Shown here piece after piece: positions 1 through 7,694 of a stretch of 47,155 bases of DNA. This DNA is from Desulfuromonadales bacterium. GTDB lineage: Bacteria > Desulfobacterota > Desulfuromonadia > Geobacterales > Pseudopelobacteraceae. A program made the translations under genes and the position numbers. The notes beneath the pieces are model-generated. The model made no database searches and was not told where the DNA came from. It worked only from the letters and a program-made list of their open reading frames with translations. The number at the start of each line of letters is the position of its first letter. Position 1 is the first letter of the stretch. The stretch covers positions 1 through 47,155 of the forward strand of contig JACAAY010000033.1 of the NCBI GenBank assembly GCA_013377095.1, written 5' to 3'.

Positions 1-2661
1 AGACTCGCGCCTGCGACGCAGAATAAGCGTGGCCTCATCCGCTGCCCGTTTTTCCAGAATATCCAGTACGTCATACACATACTCGTCCTTGTGTGCCAGA
101 AACTCCTTTTCGGAAAGGAGCAGGTTGGCAATGATCTCGTATGACGAAGAGATGACGCCGCACTTGTTGGCCGAGGCGTCACGCATGAGCGTAACACCGC
201 TTTTCTGGAGCTGAACCCGTGCTTCGGGAGTTATGTAGGAGTTAGCCCCTTCCACGATGATGCGCGCGCTTGGCCTTTTCCTTTGGTCCAGAAACAGTTC
301 CCAGTTCTGAGCGTCAATGGTTTCGGGGCGTCCTCCGGCTGGGATGAACAGGTCGGTATCCACGGTGAAAATCAGGCTGTTATACAGATGGTTGAAATCA
401 TCTCTGTCGAGCCACTCTTCCTGTAAGCCGGTGGCGGTTCGACAGATCTTGCGGTGGGTTTCCTTGAGCCCCTCCATCTTCCGTCCGGTACGGAAAATGA
501 TGAACCCTCCCACGCCCAGAAAGTCAGGATTGAAGGCATCCAGATCATGTTTCAGAACGAGTCGGCCGAGCTCTTCCCGGTTGATACCGCCGGGGGCATA
601 CAGGGCCGCACTGCCATCCAGTATCAGTCGTATCTCCAGTGCGGGGCACATCTCCAGCATGATACGCAGGCAGTTTCCGGCAACATCACCGTTGGGGCCA
701 CCGGTTATTTTGAGTGAGAAGGGGTCACGGGCGATGTCGATGCCGGCTGCGTCCGCCATGGTGATTTTGGCAAAGGTTACGACTCCGGTGGAGGTGACAC
801 CGAACCGTTTGTGGTTTATACCGATGCGCTTGCTGGACATGATACCGATTCCGAGCAGATAGCCGCGCCGTTGCGAAAGCGAGGCAATGTCTTCGATCAT
901 GTCGTCATGCATGTTTTCATCCGGCCCGATCTCGATCGGTTCGTCATCGCCGTAATAATCAACAACCCTTTGATCCTTTGCCGAGCCTTTTTCCGTTATA
1001 AAGATATCCAGGAATGCATTGCTGACTCCGTATTGCAACTTGTGGAGGCGGTTATTCTCCGCATCCCCACCAACCTGGTCCAGGTCTGAAGCGTCCAGCG
1101 CCAGCACCAGCTTTGATCCCCCTTCGTAAATATCCTTGTTTTTGAGGTGTTGAGTGTAGGCCAGCACATACACCTCACGAAAGAGGGTGTTGGTGGTGGT
1201 TATAAAATCATCGGCACTTCGTGCAATGACCGTGCGCCAGCCGCCACGGGCGATGTCCGAAAAACCGATGTGATAACCGGCCCCACAGCGACTGAAGAAA
1301 AACGTTACCCGGAACGGGAGTGTCTCGGGAAGATCGCTGGTGAATTCTCGTCCCAACTCAAGAAGGTAGTGTGGATCAAGGCGAAAAGCCAAGGCCTGTT
1401 TTTCCACGATGAAGAAGTTCGTTTTGAGGGTGTGAGTGATCAGCAGCAGGCTGCAGCGGTAGATTGACCGGCGAATATCATCCAGCCAGCGATGTCCGGT
1501 ATTGTACTCCTCCACCGCCAAGCGGACGTGGGAAAGTAACGAGCGATAATTCGTTTCCCGATCTTTCAGGGTTGGGTTGAAACGGGACCTGAACAGCTGA
1601 ATCAGTAGTTGGGCCATTTCAGGATGATCAAGAAATGCCCGTTGCACATTTTCCGAACCAAAGCGGTCGGGCTGATTGTGGGCCAGGCTGGTGTGGCAAA
1701 AGGCGATCAGAGCGTTGATCAGCGCGGCGTCATCGCCCGTCAGCAACCCCTTGGTGACGAAAGAGTGATACACGGGAGACAGGGTGGAAACGATCTGGGT
1801 GGTACAGAGTTCACGGGTCAGGCGGGACATAAGAAAGCTCTCCTGATCCAGCGGCTGATCATTTCGATCAAGTATGAAAAAAGCTCCCAGAAAATAGGGA
1901 TGGACCCCGTTGGAAATTGTCTGGCAGTAAGCCCTGCGGATAGCCACTTCGAGTCGCTTGAAAACCTCAAGCAGCTGAAGCAGCAAATCTTCCTGATTCG
2001 GGTTTCCGACAGCGATCAAAACGCGGGTTTCCGGTCCCCCGTCTCGCTCGACGCGCTTGATATCCAGGAACAGCCCCCCGGAGGCATTGCCCCGCTCCAG
2101 AAGCCAAACCAGCCAGGCCAGCCTGGTGGGGGGAGACATGCGGATATAGTTTTCGTTGTTGAGCCAAAGAATTTTCAGAAGGGAATCGAGCTTTTTCACA
2201 TCAAAATCAGGAAAAGTGCTGCGCAACTCCTGCCGGACACTCCTGGTCAGGTTCGCTGGAATCGACACCGGTTTTTGCAGATCGATTTCATGGTTCCGGC
2301 GACGGTCAAATTCGAAACGCTGAACCTCAAGTTCCTCATCCATGTCCGGCATCGGCGCATTGGAATGCGAAAACATGGCATAGGATATCTGCCTGTCACT
2401 GATGCGGCTCAGGTTGTCATAGAGCGAGCCGGGCTGATTGACCCGGGCCAGGACGAGCAGTTTTTCGCGGTCCACCAGAATCAGGCTCCGGTTGCGACGC
2501 AAACGCTCCATTCCGCGCGCAAACCACAACAGCGCTTCCTGTTCATCATTCATTGCCTGAAAAAAGTAAGGACTCATATGCTGCTGCAACCATGCTGCGT
2601 TCCGTTCAGCCGTTATGCGCTCCCCACACGCGGTGCCGCGAATAATTTCCGGAAGATTCAT
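1..2661 (-). CDS. Large NAD-dependent glutamate dehydrogenase (3' end outside window)
   Basis: The minus strand reads open for 887 codons from an ATG at 2661 to the window edge, so the C-terminus is missing. The start is preceded by GAGGGAAA seven bases upstream. The protein begins MNLPEIIRGTACGERI. Its first ~400 residues match no motif I can name. Further on come glycine-rich stretches typical of large glutamate dehydrogenases: GGSKLVLALDASD in the substrate/catalytic region and GGPNGDVAGN at the start of the nucleotide-binding half, followed by IIVEGANSYITPEAR, the EGAN motif of the family. The expected reaction is oxidative deamination of glutamate to 2-oxoglutarate with NAD+ in the cytoplasm. 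Length and motifs fit the large (about 115 kDa) class, not the usual 50 kDa enzyme. No frameshift is seen. Cofactor preference is inferred from class. Confidence 0.85.
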   Translation of the reverse strand, partial: MNLPEIIRGTACGERITAERNAAWLQQHMSPYFFQAMNDEQEALLWFARGMERLRRNRSLILVDREKLLVLARVNQPGSLYDNLSRISDRQISYAMFSHSNAPMPDMDEELEVQRFEFDRRRNHEIDLQKPVSIPANLTRSVRQELRSTFPDFDVKKLDSLLKILWLNNENYIRMSPPTRLAWLVWLLERGNASGGLFLDIKRVERDGGPETRVLIAVGNPNQEDLLLQLLEVFKRLEVAIRRAYCQTISNGVHPYFLGAFFILDRNDQPLDQESFLMSRLTRELCTTQIVSTLSPVYHSFVTKGLLTGDDAALINALIAFCHTSLAHNQPDRFGSENVQRAFLDHPEMAQLLIQLFRSRFNPTLKDRETNYRSLLSHVRLAVEEYNTGHRWLDDIRRSIYRCSLLLITHTLKTNFFIVEKQALAFRLDPHYLLELGREFTSDLPETLPFRVTFFFSRCGAGYHIGFSDIARGGWRTVIARSADDFITTTNTLFREVYVLAYTQHLKNKDIYEGGSKLVLALDASDLDQVGGDAENNRLHKLQYGVSNAFLDIFITEKGSAKDQRVVDYYGDDEPIEIGPDENMHDDMIEDIASLSQRRGYLLGIGIMSSKRIGINHKRFGVTSTGVVTFAKITMADAAGIDIARDPFSLKITGGPNGDVAGNCLRIMLEMCPALEIRLILDGSAALYAPGGINREELGRLVLKHDLDAFNPDFLGVGGFIIFRTGRKMEGLKETHRKICRTATGLQEEWLDRDDFNHLYNSLIFTVDTDLFIPAGGRPETIDAQNWELFLDQRKRPSARIIVEGANSYITPEARVQLQKSGVTLMRDASANKCGVISSSYEIIANLLLSEKEFLAHKDEYVYDVLDILEKRAADEATLILRRRRES

Positions 2662-2770
2662 GTTTTCCCTCGTAAACATTGATTTCAGGCGGTTCATACT
2701 ATACTGTTGCGAACATCTCAGGCAACGCCTAAAGTACTGCCTGCCCGACACAGAGCGCTGAAAACTTTGC

Positions 2771-2799
2771 TTGACCAGGTGGGTTAAAATTGCTATAGA
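2771..2799 (+). promoter_or_regulatory. Sigma-70-like promoter for cobO
   Basis: TTGACC at 2771-2776 and TATAGA at 2794-2799 are separated by exactly 17 bases and point into cobO. The site lies in the divergent gap between the glutamate dehydrogenase gene and cobO. Confidence 0.55.
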
Positions 2800-2854
2800 G
2801 TAGGGAATATTTTACTATCACTAAAATATCGATGGATTGAGTGGAGAATATTTG

Positions 2855-3379
2855 GTGCTTGAGCGTGGTTGCGTGCAGGTATATACCGGCAACGGCAAAG
2901 GTAAAACGACAGCCGCGCTTGGCTTGGCATTTCGTGCGCTTGGGCGAGGTTTACGGGTATGCTTCTTCCAGTTTATCAAAGGGAGCGGTGTGTACGGTGA
3001 ACACCTTCTGGCTGAAAAACTGGCTCCCCAGCTGACCATAATCCGAAGCGGCCGCCCCGGCTGGGTCAATACGAAGGACATTACCGCTGACCGCCAGACC
3101 GCCCAAGAAGCCTTGGAACAGGCAACAAAATTACTGACATCCGGCGATTATGATCTGATGGTTCTTGACGAGATCAATGGCGCCACCGCCTTCGGACTGA
3201 TCGATGTTGAGCAGGTTCTGGAACTGATTCGACTGAAACCGGAAAAGGTTGAGCTGGTGCTGACCGGTAGGAATGCTCCCGAACAGGTTATAGAAGCCGC
3301 TGATCTGGTTACAGAGATGCGTGACATTAAGCATTATTACCTGGCAGGCGTGCCGGCCAGGACCGGCATAGAGATGTAG
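2855..3379 (+). CDS. cobO: Cob(I)yrinic acid a,c-diamide adenosyltransferase
   Basis: CobO/BtuR-type ATP:corrinoid adenosyltransferase, 174 residues, near the usual length for the family. It transfers the 5'-deoxyadenosyl group of ATP to Co(I) corrinoids, making the coenzyme form of B12 in the cytoplasm. The N-terminal P-loop GNGKGKTTAALGLAFRA, then VCFFQFIKG, and the acidic LMVLDEINGA strand are diagnostic. I chose GTG 2855 because GGAG at 2843-2846 lies eight bases before it and the protein then begins MLERGCVQVYTGNG, as in homologues. A TTG at 2837 in the same frame would add six residues. The next genes encode a B12-binding mutase subunit and MeaB, so its product is probably used locally. 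Confidence 0.92.
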   Translation: MLERGCVQVYTGNGKGKTTAALGLAFRALGRGLRVCFFQFIKGSGVYGEHLLAEKLAPQLTIIRSGRPGWVNTKDITADRQTAQEALEQATKLLTSGDYDLMVLDEINGATAFGLIDVEQVLELIRLKPEKVELVLTGRNAPEQVIEAADLVTEMRDIKHYYLAGVPARTGIEM

Positions 3380-3399
3380 CTGGCCGCTCGGGCGGCCAG
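3380..3399. terminator. GC-rich hairpin after cobO
   Basis: CTGGCCGC and GCGGCCAG form an eight-base-pair stem directly after the cobO stop codon. No T-run follows, so it may be an mRNA-stabilising hairpin and not a true intrinsic terminator. Confidence 0.35.
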
Positions 3400-3526
3400 G
3401 TTGCAGCACATGGCAGCAACGTCGTAGTTTGCGTCACGTTCACCAAAAACAAGCATTTAGCGTTTTGTGCCGTGCCGTTTTTGTTGGTTAGAAAATATTC
3501 CATTAATGTAGAAGGAGGAAGTATCA

Positions 3527-3931
3527 ATGGCTGAAAGAACTTTACGCGTACTCGTCGGTAAACCTGGTTTGGACGGACATGACCGGGGAGCCAAGATTGT
3601 TGCACGGGCCTTCCGTGATGCCGGCTTTGAAGTTATCTACACCGGCCTGCACCAGACTCCCGAGCAGATCGTTTCCGCTGCCATCCAGGAAGATGTTGAC
3701 TGTGTTGGCCTGTCGATCCTCTCCGGCGCTCACAACACCCTGCTGCCGCGCGTTACCCAGCTGCTGAAAGAGAAGGACGCCGCTGACATCAAGGTTTTTG
3801 GTGGTGGCGTCATTCCCGAAGACGACATTCCAGGTCTCAAGGCAGCAGGCATCCTGGAAGTTTTTACTCCCGGTACATCAACCGACGATATCGTCAAATG
3901 GGTTCAGGTCAACGTGGTACCTCGTTCGTAA
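3527..3931 (+). CDS. Methylmalonyl-CoA mutase small subunit / stand-alone cobalamin-binding protein
   Basis: A 134-residue protein consisting only of the C-terminal B12-binding fold of methylmalonyl-CoA mutase. The base-off cobalamin motif DxHxxG is visible as [10 protein letters not shown] (residues ~14-23). It is followed by LSILSGAH and [10 protein letters not shown], which contribute to the nucleotide-loop pocket. The family works with a separate substrate-binding large subunit in isomerising (R)-methylmalonyl-CoA and succinyl-CoA. No large subunit is in this window, so the partner must be elsewhere. A strong AAGGAGGAA precedes the ATG by six bases. MeaB, the repair GTPase of this mutase, is the next gene. 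Other acyl-CoA mutases with split subunits (e.g. isobutyryl-CoA mutase) use a similar module, so substrate is not certain. Confidence 0.88.
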   Translation: MAERTLRVLVGKPGLDGHDRGAKIVARAFRDAGFEVIYTGLHQTPEQIVSAAIQEDVDCVGLSILSGAHNTLLPRVTQLLKEKDAADIKVFGGGVIPEDDIPGLKAAGILEVFTPGTSTDDIVKWVQVNVVPRS

Positions 3932-4027
3932 GAGCTTGCCACAGCTTTTCCTTCCGATCCATCGCTTGAAGACAGGGATATCGTCAGTCTGGTTTTTGGG
4001 CGACGCCCCTCAATCACATTCGCAGTG

Positions 4028-4077
4028 AAACCCGGAACCGGGTCGGACGCAATCTGTCCGGCTCCGCTTCCGGGTTT
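4028..4077. promoter_or_regulatory. Nested stem-loop in the spacer before meaB
   Basis: AAACCCGGAA (4028-4037) pairs perfectly with TTCCGGGTTT (4068-4077), and inside it CGGAC (4044-4048) pairs with GTCCG (4056-4060). No T-run follows. It sits in the 175-base gap between the B12-binding subunit gene and meaB and may stabilise or partially terminate the transcript. Confidence 0.45.
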
Positions 4078-4106
4078 ATACATCCCCTCTCAACAGGAAT
4101 GATCCC

Positions 4107-5063
4107 ATGCACCTCGCAAATCAGGTTCTTGATGGCAATATCCGTGCGGCTGCGCGATTGATGCGCGACATCGACGATACCCGTCCGCAGGCTATCGACG
4201 AATTGAAGCTGCTGTACCCCCACACCGGCAAAACCTACATCATCGGTGTCACCGGACCTCCAGGCGCCGGAAAATCGACGCTGGTCGACCAGCTGACCGA
4301 AACGTTCCGAAAACAGGGAAAGAAAGTTGGCGTAGTTGCAATTGACCCCACCAGTCCGTTTACCGGGGGCGCCATCCTTGGAGACCGGATCCGCATGAGC
4401 CGTCATGCCGACGACGCAGGTGTTTTCATACGCAGCCTGGCTACCCGGGGCGCCTTGGGCGGCCTGTCCCGTTCCACCTCCGATGTCGCGCTCGTTATGG
4501 ATGGGCTTGGCATGGATGTGGTTATTATTGAGACTGTCGGGGTTGGCCAGGACGAGGTTGATATTGTCAAGGCAGCCCATACGACCTGCGTGGTAATGGT
4601 GCCGGGCCTGGGAGATGACATCCAGGCCATCAAGGCCGGAATACTCGAAATCGGAGATGTTTTCGTCGTCAACAAGGCTGACCGGGAAGGTGCGGACCGT
4701 ACCGCCCGCGAACTGGAAAACATGCTGGAAATGCGCAAATCAGTTGAGGGGAGCTGGAGTCCCAAAGTCTTGAGAACCGTTGCCCAGAGTGGCAAGGGCA
4801 TAGAAGAACTGGTTGGCGAGATCGTTGCCCATAAGGAATATCTGTTTTCCAGCGGAACGATCAGTGATTTCCTGCGGGAACGCAATGAGCGTAATTTTCT
4901 GGAAATTCTTCGGGACAACCTCTTTAAAAAGGCCATGACATTTGTAGAGCAGGATGGCGGCCTTTCCCGTGTACTCGACAGGATAGGTACTCACGAAACA
5001 GATCCTTACTCCGCTGCCGAGAAAATCATGTCAAAAATTCTGGGAGCCGCAGTCGAACAATGA
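4107..5063 (+). CDS. meaB: Methylmalonyl-CoA mutase-associated GTPase MeaB
   Basis: A 318-residue G3E-type P-loop GTPase, the usual MeaB/ArgK length. MeaB gates cofactor loading and protects methylmalonyl-CoA mutase from inactivation. Visible are the Walker A motif GVTGPPGAGKSTLVDQL (residues ~48-64), AIDPTSPFTGGAILGDRIRM (switch region), IIETVGVGQDEVDI (Walker B/switch II), and NKADREGADR, the G4 base-recognition motif. Older annotations call this family LAO/AO transport ATPase. It follows the mutase B12 subunit and its stop overlaps the start of cbiQ by four bases (ATGA), so the two are translationally coupled. Confidence 0.93.
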   Translation: MHLANQVLDGNIRAAARLMRDIDDTRPQAIDELKLLYPHTGKTYIIGVTGPPGAGKSTLVDQLTETFRKQGKKVGVVAIDPTSPFTGGAILGDRIRMSRHADDAGVFIRSLATRGALGGLSRSTSDVALVMDGLGMDVVIIETVGVGQDEVDIVKAAHTTCVVMVPGLGDDIQAIKAGILEIGDVFVVNKADREGADRTARELENMLEMRKSVEGSWSPKVLRTVAQSGKGIEELVGEIVAHKEYLFSSGTISDFLRERNERNFLEILRDNLFKKAMTFVEQDGGLSRVLDRIGTHETDPYSAAEKIMSKILGAAVEQ

Positions 5064-5818
5064 GACGTCTCAATCGAGAGGAGAGTACCTGCGGAATTCT
5101 CTCGGCTGTCGATCCGCGCATCCGCTTACTTGCCGCCGGATTACTGCTGGCCCTGGTTGTGAGCTCTGAATGCGGTTCCTTTCCCTGGCTCGTGGCCGGA
5201 ACATGCCTGGCAACGGCCATACTATCAGGTATGACGTTGCGTATGCTCTTCTTACGACTGTTGCATCCGCTCTTCATCACCGCCATGATTCTGGCGCTCA
5301 AAATATTCATGGGAGCTGGCAAACCCCAGCTCCTTTTTTCAATTGGCGGGTTGTCCCTCATTTCCCACCAGGATGGCTTGCATGAGGGTCTGCTGATAGC
5401 ATCACGTATCATGGGCGCCGTTTCAGTGGCCATGCTGCTCAGCCAGATGATGACTTTTACCGAGACCATGGCCGCCTTGGCATGGATGCGAATACCCCGT
5501 GGTTTTGTGGATGTTTCCCTCTTTGCCTGGCGCTCGCTGTTCATGCTCTATGATGGTGCAGGAATTGTCTATACAGCCCAGAAGAATAGGCTGGGTTACT
5601 GTGGATTACGACGCAGCCTGCGATCATTCGGCTCCATGGCTGGAATGCTCACCATCCGGGCCCTGGACGGAAGTCAATCAATGACGACCGCCATGACCCA
5701 GAGAGGTTATGACGGAACCCTCCCCTTACTGCGCTACTCACGCCTCAGTGCAGTACAGTTCATTGGGCTGCTTGTTTTTGCCCTCGCCGTGACAGCCACC
5801 TGGAAACTTCAGAATTAG
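5060..5818 (+). CDS. cbiQ: ECF transporter T component, CbiQ-like
   Basis: A 252-residue hydrophobic protein with several predicted membrane spans, e.g. around residues 20-60, 65-85 and 230-250. The T component of an energy-coupling-factor importer links the substrate-binding S component to the ATPases. The segment MTTAMTQRGYDG resembles the coupling-helix signature (Ala-x-x-x-Arg-Gly) of CbiQ/EcfT. It overlaps meaB by four bases and is followed after one base by the cognate ATPase. Cobalt is the likely substrate given the cobO/meaB context, but no CbiM/CbiN is nearby, so the specificity component must be encoded elsewhere. Confidence 0.85.
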   Translation: MRRLNREESTCGILSAVDPRIRLLAAGLLLALVVSSECGSFPWLVAGTCLATAILSGMTLRMLFLRLLHPLFITAMILALKIFMGAGKPQLLFSIGGLSLISHQDGLHEGLLIASRIMGAVSVAMLLSQMMTFTETMAALAWMRIPRGFVDVSLFAWRSLFMLYDGAGIVYTAQKNRLGYCGLRRSLRSFGSMAGMLTIRALDGSQSMTTAMTQRGYDGTLPLLRYSRLSAVQFIGLLVFALAVTATWKLQN

Positions 5819-5819
5819 C

Positions 5820-6671
5820 ATGACAACCCCTCGCATCTCCGCAAGAATATCCTCATTTCGATATCCCGACGGTACCGCTGCCCTGGAAAACATTTCTCTG
5901 GATATCCGCCAGGGAGAGTTCTGCGGCATTCTCGGTTCAAATGGTTCCGGCAAGACCACCCTGCTCAAGGTCCTGGACGGAATCGTCAAGGATTTTGACG
6001 GTTCAGTCACACTTGACGGCATCGACATTCGCAAGCTCTCGCCCAGGGAAATATACAGCAAGGTAGGCCTGGTGTTTCAGAACCCCGATGACCAGCTGTT
6101 TGCCCATTCGGTCTATGAAGACGTTGCTTTTGGGCCCCGCAACATGGGCTGCAAGGAGAAAGAAGTGACCCGCAGGGTCACGGAGGCTCTGCTGGCCGTT
6201 GAGATGGATTCACTGGTAGCCAAGGACATCCATAACCTGAGTTACGGCCAGAAGAAACGGGTCTGCATTGCAGGTTTGCTGGCAATGGGACACGAGATCC
6301 TGCTTCTGGACGAACCGACCGCAGGTCTTGATCCCATGGGTGAGTACCGCATGATGGAGATCCTAACCAAGCTGAATCGTGAATCGGGTGTGACAATCGT
6401 TATTGCCACCCATAGTGTCGATCTGGTACCGGTTTTTCTCAGTCGCCTTCATATCCTCAGTCGCGGAAAACTGGTTCGTAGCGGCACACCCGAGGAGGTT
6501 TTCCGTGAACAGAGTGAGCTTGCCAACGTCAAACTCCGTCTCCCCTACATCGCGGAGCTGATACATCAGCTCAAAACCGGAGACAATCTGCAATTCAAGA
6601 GGATACCGTTGACTGTTGGAGAGGCTCGGAGGGAAATCCTGGAGCTTTTCGGGCAACGACCCGGCGCGTAG
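5820..6671 (+). CDS. cbiO: ECF transporter ATPase, CbiO-like
   Basis: A 283-residue ABC ATPase energising metal uptake with CbiQ. In order: Walker A GSNGSGKTTLLK (~40-51), Q-loop QNPDDQLF (~92), signature LSYGQKKR (~141), Walker B ILLLDEPTAGLD (~161), and the switch histidine in ATHSVD (~200). The NPDDQLF sequence after the Q-loop is typical of ECF-type ATPases. The ATG lies one base after the cbiQ stop. It is the last gene of the collinear cobO-to-cbiO block, and the next gene has its own promoter-like element. Confidence 0.92.
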   Translation: MTTPRISARISSFRYPDGTAALENISLDIRQGEFCGILGSNGSGKTTLLKVLDGIVKDFDGSVTLDGIDIRKLSPREIYSKVGLVFQNPDDQLFAHSVYEDVAFGPRNMGCKEKEVTRRVTEALLAVEMDSLVAKDIHNLSYGQKKRVCIAGLLAMGHEILLLDEPTAGLDPMGEYRMMEILTKLNRESGVTIVIATHSVDLVPVFLSRLHILSRGKLVRSGTPEEVFREQSELANVKLRLPYIAELIHQLKTGDNLQFKRIPLTVGEARREILELFGQRPGA

Positions 6672-6724
6672 AGGCTTATCACGCGTCATGCCTGAGGCGC
6701 GGGGCAAGGTCAGCATTTTATTCA

Positions 6725-6753
6725 GTTGAAATATTTCAACTTTGTTTTATACT
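6725..6753 (+). promoter_or_regulatory. Promoter overlapping a perfect 16-bp palindrome
   Basis: GTTGAAATATTTCAAC at 6725-6740 is a perfect inverted repeat. It contains a -35-like TTGAAA (6726-6731), and a -10-like TATACT lies at 6748-6753 after a 16-base spacer. A repressor or activator bound here would directly control the DUF948/YtxH pair. Confidence 0.5.
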
Positions 6754-6796
6754 CACCATAACCATCTAGTTTTCTTTGTCCTTACGGGAGCATGCT

Positions 6797-7192
6797 ATGC
6801 CATATACCGGAATCGTTCTGATTATCATTGCCATAGCGTTCTGTGCCCTCGTGCTGACGTTAATCCCGACCATACTTGCTGTGAAACGGACTGCTGAGTC
6901 CGTTACCGCGCTCTATACCATGGTTCAGGAAGAATTGAAACCGACCATCCAGGAGCTGTCCGCGGTTCTGTCGGAACTAAAAACCATCAGCAGTGGCGTT
7001 GCGGAACATACCGATGATGTAAAACGTTTTATGGCGGCACTGGGTGAGACCGGTTCCAGTCTGCATACCATAAGTCGCACGGTCGGTACTGCCACCAATG
7101 TATTCAACACCACTTCGGTCTGGATAGCCGGCGCCAAGGTGGCGGGAAAATACATACTTGATCGCTATCTTAAAAAACGGGGAGGAAACTGA
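6797..7192 (+). CDS. DUF948 domain membrane protein
   Basis: A 131-residue protein with one N-terminal membrane span (residues ~5-27, YTGIVLIIIAIAFCALVLTL) followed by a long helical, coiled-coil-like region rich in Glu, Thr and Ser. This fits the DUF948 family found next to YtxH proteins and linked by context to envelope stress. I chose ATG 6797 because GGGAG lies six bases upstream; an upstream TTG at 6776 would add seven residues. It is followed after two bases by the YtxH gene. Biochemical function is unknown. Confidence 0.8.
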   Translation: MPYTGIVLIIIAIAFCALVLTLIPTILAVKRTAESVTALYTMVQEELKPTIQELSAVLSELKTISSGVAEHTDDVKRFMAALGETGSSLHTISRTVGTATNVFNTTSVWIAGAKVAGKYILDRYLKKRGGN

Positions 7193-7194
7193 CT

Positions 7195-7506
7195 ATGTCT
7201 GAAGAAAAAGGAATACCCGCAGGAACTGTAATGGTATCGTTTATGGCAGGCGCAGCAATCGGGGCAGGCCTGGCGTTGCTGTTTGCGCCCAAAAGCGGCT
7301 CGGAAATGCGTGAGACAATTGCTGACTTCGCCGAGGATGCCGTAGACCGTATCAAGGAATACTCCAAAGAAGCCCAGGAAAAGATCAAAACAGCCATTGA
7401 GGAGAGCAAGGAAACCCTTTCCGAGAAAAAAACCATTCTGACATCTGCCATTGAAGCGGGTCGCGAAGCAATGCAAAAGGAAAAGGAACGCTCGGAAACC
7501 CTCTAG
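7195..7506 (+). CDS. YtxH domain protein
   Basis: A 103-residue small protein with a glycine-rich hydrophobic N-terminal segment (GTVMVSFMAGAAIGAGLALL, residues ~9-28), then the LFAPKSGSEMRETI signature of the YtxH family, then a charged amphipathic helix tail. GGGGAGG precedes the start. It forms a two-gene operon with the DUF948 gene and is closed by a strong terminator. Members are associated with general or envelope stress; the exact role is unknown. Confidence 0.85.
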   Translation: MSEEKGIPAGTVMVSFMAGAAIGAGLALLFAPKSGSEMRETIADFAEDAVDRIKEYSKEAQEKIKTAIEESKETLSEKKTILTSAIEAGREAMQKEKERSETL

Positions 7507-7520
7507 CGCGTAGCGTATCA

Positions 7521-7557
7521 AATTAAAAAGCCCACCCAATGGTGGGTTTTTTTAATT
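7521..7557. terminator. Bidirectional intrinsic terminator
   Basis: AATTAAAAAGCCCACC and GGTGGGTTTTTTTAATT form a long stem around the loop CAAT, with A-rich and T-rich flanks. It ends the DUF948-YtxH operon. Confidence 0.85.
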
Positions 7558-7656
7558 GAGCTGGTCTGCCGAACACCAACTCTTTAAGTCTCGGGAGAAC
7601 AGACCCGGAGGGGGTCAGATCGCACAAAGAGCGGACCCGCAGGGGTTGGGAGAAGA

Positions 7657-7685
7657 TTGACTTTCCCCCGAATCTCCGTTATAGT
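7657..7685 (+). promoter_or_regulatory. Sigma-70-like promoter at the transglycosylase start
   Basis: TTGACT (7657-7662) and TATAGT (7680-7685) are 17 bases apart. The predicted start site (~7691-7693) is almost on top of the ATG at 7695, implying a leaderless or nearly leaderless mRNA. Confidence 0.55.
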
Positions 7686-7694
7686 TTCAAACCT

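Noticed and set aside
1609..2682. Long plus-strand open frame of 357 codons over the glutamate dehydrogenase region
   Set aside because: It lies opposite a continuous minus-strand frame with clear dehydrogenase motifs. Its own translation has no domain-like sequence and no ribosome site.
2700..2836. Cobalamin riboswitch before cobO
   Set aside because: The gap is only about 175 bases to the start, is largely filled by the divergent leader and the promoter, and no B12-box-like sequence was seen.
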